Both the position numbers and the translations under genes were made by a program. The notes beneath the pieces were generated by a model. It was not told the origin of the DNA. It did not search any database and saw nothing but the letters and a program-made list of their open reading frames with translations. A DNA stretch of 10,558 bases. Source: Eubacteriaceae bacterium (GTDB lineage: Bacteria; Bacillota; Clostridia; Eubacteriales; UBA1433). Positions 7,215 through 10,558 of the stretch are shown here, in pieces. The stretch covers positions 1 to 10,558 of the forward strand of contig JAAZOI010000231.1 of assembly GCA_012797825.1 (NCBI GenBank). The letters run 5' to 3'. The stretch's first letter is position 1. Each line of letters begins with the position of its first letter.

Positions 7215-7220
7215 GGTGAT
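7215..7220 (+). promoter_or_regulatory. Ribosome binding site that favours the ATG 7224 start of rnr
   Basis: GGTGAT pairs with the extreme 3' end of 16S rRNA (complement of ATCACC) and lies 3 bases before ATG 7224, which equals a normal spacing when aligned on the full AGGAGGTGAT. The in-frame TTG at 7209 would have only GTGGA (7202-7206) two bases upstream, too close for a normal site. The ATG is therefore the preferred start. Confidence 0.65.
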
Positions 7221-7223
7221 AAA

Positions 7224-9335
7224 ATGGAATTAAAAGAAACTATTAAAAACATAGTAAACGACAAAAAATATAAGCCTATGAGCTTTAAGCAATTTGCATA
7301 CCTATTAGACATTAGGGACAATGCGGAAAAGGATTTTTTAAGAGAGGTTTTGCGCCAATTAGAGCAGAATTCTTTTTTAATATCTTACGAAAACAAATAT
7401 TACAAAGCAAACGGCGGCAGTTTAATAAGCGGGCTTCTGCAGATAACTTCCGGCGGATTTGGCTTTGTGCTTGTAGATAATGCTGATGATATATTTATAT
7501 CCAGTGAAAATTTATCAGGCGCGCTTAACGGCGATGAAGTTCTCGTTCAGATTATAAAAGAAATCAAACCCCATTTTGAAGGCAGAATAGTAAAGATAGT
7601 AAAAAATAACAACAAGAACCTGCTCGGTACATTTTATAAAACAAAAAGAGGCGGCTACATTAATGCGGATAACAAGGGCATTACAAAAGATGTTTATATA
7701 AGCGAAAAAAGCGCTAAAGACGCGCAGAGCAAAGACAGGGTAGTATTTGAAATAATAAAAAAAATCAGCGCTGAAAAGCTTGAAGGCAGAGTGCTTTATA
7801 TTCTGGGGGCAGCCGATAAAAAAGGCGTTGATATAAAAGGCGTAGTAATAAACAATGATATAAAATATAAGTTTGACGAAGATGTAATAAAGCAGGCAGA
7901 AGGCATAAAAGCTGATATAGATTTACAGGATAAATCAAGAGTGAATTTAATTGGTAGAAATATATTTACAATTGATGCGTTAACTGCAAAGGATATGGAT
8001 GACGCGGTCAGCATAGAAATAAAAGACGATAATTACGTTCTGGGAGTTCACATTGCTGATGTCAGTTATTACGTTAAAAAAAATACTCCTCTTGACAAAG
8101 AAGCTTATGAAAGAGGCAACAGCACCTATTTTCCCGATTACGCGATACCGATGCTGCCGCACAGTCTATCGGGCGATATATGCAGCTTGCGGGCGGAACA
8201 GCCGCGACTTGCTGTAAGCGCCGTTATGACAATTGATAAAACAGGTAATGTTTTGGAATATGAAATTTTTAAATCAATAATTAAATCAAAAAAGAAAATG
8301 ACATATACGGGTGTGCAGACAGTTTTGGATGATGTAATGTATGAAGATGATGATTATAAAAATTTTAAAAAAGAAATTTTGCTCATGGACGAACTTAGCG
8401 ATATATTAAACCGCAGGCGCGAAAAAAGAGGCAGCATTGATTTTGATATGCCTGAGGCTGAAGCAATAGTTGATGATGAAGGCAACCCGATATTGATTAA
8501 AAAATCGGAAAGGCTTAAATCCCATAAGATAATTGAAGAATTTATGCTGCTCGCCAATGAAACAGTCGCTGAGCATATTTTCTGGCTTAATTATCCGTGT
8601 ATATACAGAGTGCACGACAACCCCGAGGCGGAAAAAATGGCTGATTTAAAGGAAGTGCTGTTAAGCATGGGATATAAAATAAATCCTGCGAATATGCATC
8701 CTAAAAAGATCTCCGAGCTGTTATCCAGTATAAAAGACAAACCTGAAGAGGACTTATTAAAAAATATAGTGCTTCGCAGTATGCAAAGGGCGGTATATCA
8801 CAATAAAAACACAGGCCATTTCGGCATTGCGGCAAAATATTATACGCATTTCACATCGCCTATACGAAGGTATTCTGATTTAATCGTCCACAGAATACTT
8901 GCAGAAATTCTTGCAGGAAACACTGAGCAGTATTTGTATAGTGATGAAGAACTTGCCGAAATTTCAAGGCATATATCTAAAACGGAGCGCATATCCGTAA
9001 AAGCGGAGCGTGAAGTAATGCGTATTAAAATGGCTAAGTATTTATCAGATAAAATAGGGACTCAATACAAAGCGGTTATATCACATATAACATCGAACGG
9101 TTTCTTTGTAGAACTTGAAAATCTTATAGAGGGTTTTGTGCCGTTTTCTTACTTGGATGATTATTATGTATCGGATTTGAAACGTTATCTGTTCTACAAT
9201 GAAAGAAGCGGAAAAACGTACAAGCTCGGTGAAGTGGTAAGCGTAAAATTAAAAGAAGTAAATATAATCGACGGAAAATGTATATTTGTGTTTTCCTCAA
9301 AGGAAGAAAAAATAAATGAAGATATATCTGTTTGA
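7224..9335 (+). CDS. rnr: Ribonuclease R (RNase II/RNB family 3'-5' exoribonuclease)
   Basis: Cytoplasmic exoribonuclease that degrades structured RNA from the 3' end and takes part in mRNA, rRNA and tmRNA-linked quality control. Numbered from ATG 7224 it has 703 residues, close to Firmicute RNase R. Order: N-terminal winged-helix-like segment (about 1-65), OB/cold-shock domains (about 65-205), RNB catalytic domain (about 230-560) and an S1 domain (about 612-695). The four active-site aspartates are present as D251, D257, D259 and D260 in TIDALTAKDMDDAV, and the RNB end motif HFTSPIRRYSD starts at H542 with R548. The protein stops soon after S1 and lacks the long Lys-rich tail of E. coli RNase R. 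The in-frame TTG at 7209 would add five residues (MAGDK) but has a poor ribosome site. The 3' end overlaps the next gene by 20 bp; smpB, a frequent neighbour, is absent. Confidence 0.95.
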   Translation: MELKETIKNIVNDKKYKPMSFKQFAYLLDIRDNAEKDFLREVLRQLEQNSFLISYENKYYKANGGSLISGLLQITSGGFGFVLVDNADDIFISSENLSGALNGDEVLVQIIKEIKPHFEGRIVKIVKNNNKNLLGTFYKTKRGGYINADNKGITKDVYISEKSAKDAQSKDRVVFEIIKKISAEKLEGRVLYILGAADKKGVDIKGVVINNDIKYKFDEDVIKQAEGIKADIDLQDKSRVNLIGRNIFTIDALTAKDMDDAVSIEIKDDNYVLGVHIADVSYYVKKNTPLDKEAYERGNSTYFPDYAIPMLPHSLSGDICSLRAEQPRLAVSAVMTIDKTGNVLEYEIFKSIIKSKKKMTYTGVQTVLDDVMYEDDDYKNFKKEILLMDELSDILNRRREKRGSIDFDMPEAEAIVDDEGNPILIKKSERLKSHKIIEEFMLLANETVAEHIFWLNYPCIYRVHDNPEAEKMADLKEVLLSMGYKINPANMHPKKISELLSSIKDKPEEDLLKNIVLRSMQRAVYHNKNTGHFGIAAKYYTHFTSPIRRYSDLIVHRILAEILAGNTEQYLYSDEELAEISRHISKTERISVKAEREVMRIKMAKYLSDKIGTQYKAVISHITSNGFFVELENLIEGFVPFSYLDDYYVSDLKRYLFYNERSGKTYKLGEVVSVKLKEVNIIDGKCIFVFSSKEEKINEDISV

Positions 9336-9927
9336 TGATATGCACAATGCGGATATAAATTATCTGCTGAATTACATCGATAAAATGCCGAAGCAGAGAG
9401 CCGCCCAAGCGCAAAAATATACTCATATTCGCGATAAAGCAATTTGCGTTCTTTCTTTTATGCTGCTTAAATACGGGCTTAATGAGATTGGGCTTAAAAC
9501 TGACAATATAGAATTTATATATAAAAATAATGGCAAGCCTTATATTAAAAATGAAAATGTTTTTTTTAATATAAGCCATAAAGATGATGTTATTATCTGC
9601 GGTTTGTCAGATAGCGAATGCGGAGCGGATATTGAGAAAATAAAACCATATAAGCAAAATTTGGCAGAGCGTATCTGTTCGTCTGAAGAATTAAAATTAT
9701 TGTCGCAATGTGATAATAAAGAAGAAGAGTTTGCAAGGATTTGGACAATAAAAGAAAGTTATTTAAAATATAAAGGTATAGGCATAGCGGCTGATTTGAA
9801 GTCTGTAGAAAAGAATATACTAAAAGAAAACTTATACATATACTCGCAAAAATACGATGAATATTTAATATCAGTATGCCTTCCTGTTAAATCAGAAATT
9901 TCAATTCATAAAGTCAGCTTTGAATGA
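9316..9927 (+). CDS. 4'-phosphopantetheinyl transferase, Sfp/AcpT superfamily
   Basis: Enzyme that transfers the phosphopantetheine arm of coenzyme A to a serine of an acyl or peptidyl carrier protein. The 203-residue length is near Sfp (about 224). Signatures in order: NNGKPYI with G73-K74-P75-Y76, FNISHKDD at 84-91, the Mg-binding GADIE at 103-107 (D105, E107), and WTIKESYLKYKGIG at 143-156 with E147 and K151. These define the Sfp type rather than the shorter AcpS type. The ATG lies inside the 3' end of rnr, with AAAGGAAG at 9299-9306 about ten bases upstream, so both genes are probably co-transcribed and coupled. No carrier protein or synthase gene is in the window, so the target is unknown: fatty-acid ACP or a secondary-metabolite carrier. 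The gene is AT-richer than average, with several poly-A/T runs. Confidence 0.9.
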   Translation: MKIYLFDDMHNADINYLLNYIDKMPKQRAAQAQKYTHIRDKAICVLSFMLLKYGLNEIGLKTDNIEFIYKNNGKPYIKNENVFFNISHKDDVIICGLSDSECGADIEKIKPYKQNLAERICSSEELKLLSQCDNKEEEFARIWTIKESYLKYKGIGIAADLKSVEKNILKENLYIYSQKYDEYLISVCLPVKSEISIHKVSFE

Positions 9928-10044
9928 TTAATAATCTATAAATTTATTCCGTCAAAACAAATTCATATTATTTATACTCTAAAAAAATTCTGTTATGTAT
10001 ATTATTGGCAAGTTAAGCAAAAAATACCGCAAGAGGTGAATTTT
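9928..10044. other. AT-rich intergenic region upstream of the sleB-like gene
   Basis: This 117-bp gap separates the PPTase gene from the sleB-like gene. It has no GC-containing hairpin followed by T-residues, so no clear terminator is seen; ATAAATTTAT (9938-9947) is self-complementary but all A/T. CATATTA at 9964-9970 fits the -10 consensus CATnnTA of the forespore factor sigma-G, which drives sleB in Bacillus, but no good -35 lies 17-18 bases upstream. TATACT at 9973-9978 is a sigma-A-like -10 that also lacks a good -35. Promoter assignment remains open. Confidence 0.3.
10032..10039 (+). promoter_or_regulatory. Strong ribosome binding site of the sleB-like gene
   Basis: AGAGGTGA lies 5 bases before ATG 10045 and closely matches the AGGAGGTGAT complement of the 16S 3' end. 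It fixes the start of a gene that is still open at the window edge. Confidence 0.8.
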
Positions 10045-10558
10045 ATGCATGACAGAAAAAAACTTACGATATCAATAATTACATTTATTTTTGTCTTTAC
10101 TTTCGTATTCGGAACTGTTTTTGATGTAAACGCTGAAACTGTCTATTACGGTTCTCCGAGTTCTTCAGTTAAACAGGTGCAGCAAAAATTGAAGAATTGG
10201 GGTTATTATACCGGAAACGTCGACGGTAGTTTTGGTGTAAAAACAGAAAAAGCCGTACGGGCATTCCAGGCCAAAAACGGACTTGCCGTTGACGGAAAAT
10301 GCGGCAAACAGACGCTTGAAGCTATGGGCCTTGGCAGTCTTGCCAGCAGCGGCGGCGACGGCGGTAAAAGCACTGGCGGAAACGTAAGCAATGATGCGTA
10401 TTTGCTTGCGCGCTGTGTTAACGGAGAGGGAAGAGGCGAGCCGTATTTAGGGCAGGTAGCTATTGCCGCCGTTATATTAAACAGGGTTGAAGACTCCGGC
10501 TTTCCCAATTCGATAAGCGGCGTAATATATCAAAAAGGAGCTTTTGACGCGGTATCTG
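10045..10558 (+). CDS. sleB: SleB-like spore cortex-lytic enzyme (3' end outside window)
   Basis: Secreted peptidoglycan hydrolase, 171 residues visible, cut by the right edge. Residues 1-30 form a signal peptide: basic MHDRKK, a hydrophobic core rich in Ile, Phe and Val, and a V-N-A cleavage site before E31. Residues 37-95 form a peptidoglycan-binding domain of type 1 (VKQVQQKL, WGYYTGNVDGSFG, AVRAFQAKNGL, VDGKCG, TLEAMGL). A Gly/Ser linker (about 97-116) leads to the SleB/CwlJ hydrolase domain, whose start LLARCVNGEGRGEPYLGQVA and ILNRV, FPNSISGVIY are typical; E128 in VNGEG is the likely catalytic glutamate by comparison with Bacillus SleB. That family degrades muramic-lactam cortex peptidoglycan at germination. 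The partner ypeB, if present, would lie beyond the window. Local GC content is clearly higher than in the genes to its left. Other SleB-like paralogues act on vegetative walls, so the exact role is inferred. Confidence 0.9.
   Translation, partial: MHDRKKLTISIITFIFVFTFVFGTVFDVNAETVYYGSPSSSVKQVQQKLKNWGYYTGNVDGSFGVKTEKAVRAFQAKNGLAVDGKCGKQTLEAMGLGSLASSGGDGGKSTGGNVSNDAYLLARCVNGEGRGEPYLGQVAIAAVILNRVEDSGFPNSISGVIYQKGAFDAVS

Noticed and set aside
7209..7223. TTG start for rnr, five codons upstream of the ATG
   Set aside because: The purine-rich GTGGA is only 2 bases from the TTG, whereas GGTGAT is correctly placed for ATG 7224. The TTG remains possible but less likely.
9124..9579. 151-codon open frame on the - strand across the rnr/PPTase junction
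   Set aside because: It lies antisense to two well-supported genes, has no ribosome site or recognisable domain, and its Ile/Phe/His-rich composition is what the complement of these AT-rich codons gives.
10206..10508. 100-codon Pro/Ser-rich open frame on the - strand
   Set aside because: It is antisense to the sleB-like gene; the Pro/Ser/Leu runs are the complement of its Gly/Ser linker and GC-rich codons.
1..10558. Search by eye for tRNA/rRNA genes, CRISPR arrays, insertion sequences, att sites, toxin-antitoxin pairs or defence genes
   Set aside because: No repeated spacer pattern, transposase or integrase motif, inverted terminal repeat or tRNA cloverleaf was seen; the DNA is almost fully occupied by recognisable genes. 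A covariance-model or repeat-finder run could still reveal short elements missed by eye.

Overview
This AT-rich window reads like the chromosome of an anaerobic, spore-forming Firmicute, most likely class Clostridia. The evidence is the FtsK/SpoIIIE - rimO - pgsA - cinA - recA gene order, strong Shine-Dalgarno sites, heavy use of ATA and AGA codons, and the start of a SleB-type spore cortex-lytic enzyme at the right edge. I cannot name a genus. All recognised genes are on the + strand.

Left part (1-5468): a tightly packed run holds the 3' end of a FtsK/SpoIIIE DNA translocase, rimO (ribosomal protein S12 methylthiotransferase), pgsA (phosphatidylglycerophosphate synthase, overlapping rimO by 17 bp), cinA (two-domain competence/damage-inducible family protein), recA, and a HAD-superfamily phosphatase resembling the PA0065-type 5'-nucleotidase branch. 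Gaps are 3-39 bp, so this is probably one transcription unit mixing chromosome segregation, ribosome modification, phospholipid synthesis, nucleotide clean-up and recombination. The recA product lacks the usual acidic C-terminal tail, and no LexA/Cheo box is visible in front of it. RNase Y (rny), often found after recA in Clostridia, is not there.

Middle (5469-7147): after a 91-bp AT-rich gap with a plausible sigma-A promoter comes a 520-residue membrane protein. Its N-terminal part looks like DUF5317 (about five membrane segments) and it carries a long charged cytoplasmic extension of unknown function. A clear intrinsic terminator follows immediately (7124-7147). This protein is the least explained item in the window.

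Right part (7148-10558): a short promoter region leads to rnr (RNase R), whose 3' end overlaps by 20 bp an Sfp/AcpT-family 4'-phosphopantetheinyl transferase. The frequent Firmicute partner smpB is absent. A 117-bp AT-rich gap then precedes a secreted SleB-like cortex-lytic enzyme (signal peptide, peptidoglycan-binding domain, beginning of the hydrolase domain), which is cut by the window edge.

Overall this is mainly a conserved housekeeping neighbourhood. I found no mobile element, tRNA, rRNA, CRISPR array or defence system. The observations worth following are the DUF5317 fusion, the tail-less RecA, the rnr-PPTase overlap and the local regulatory signals.
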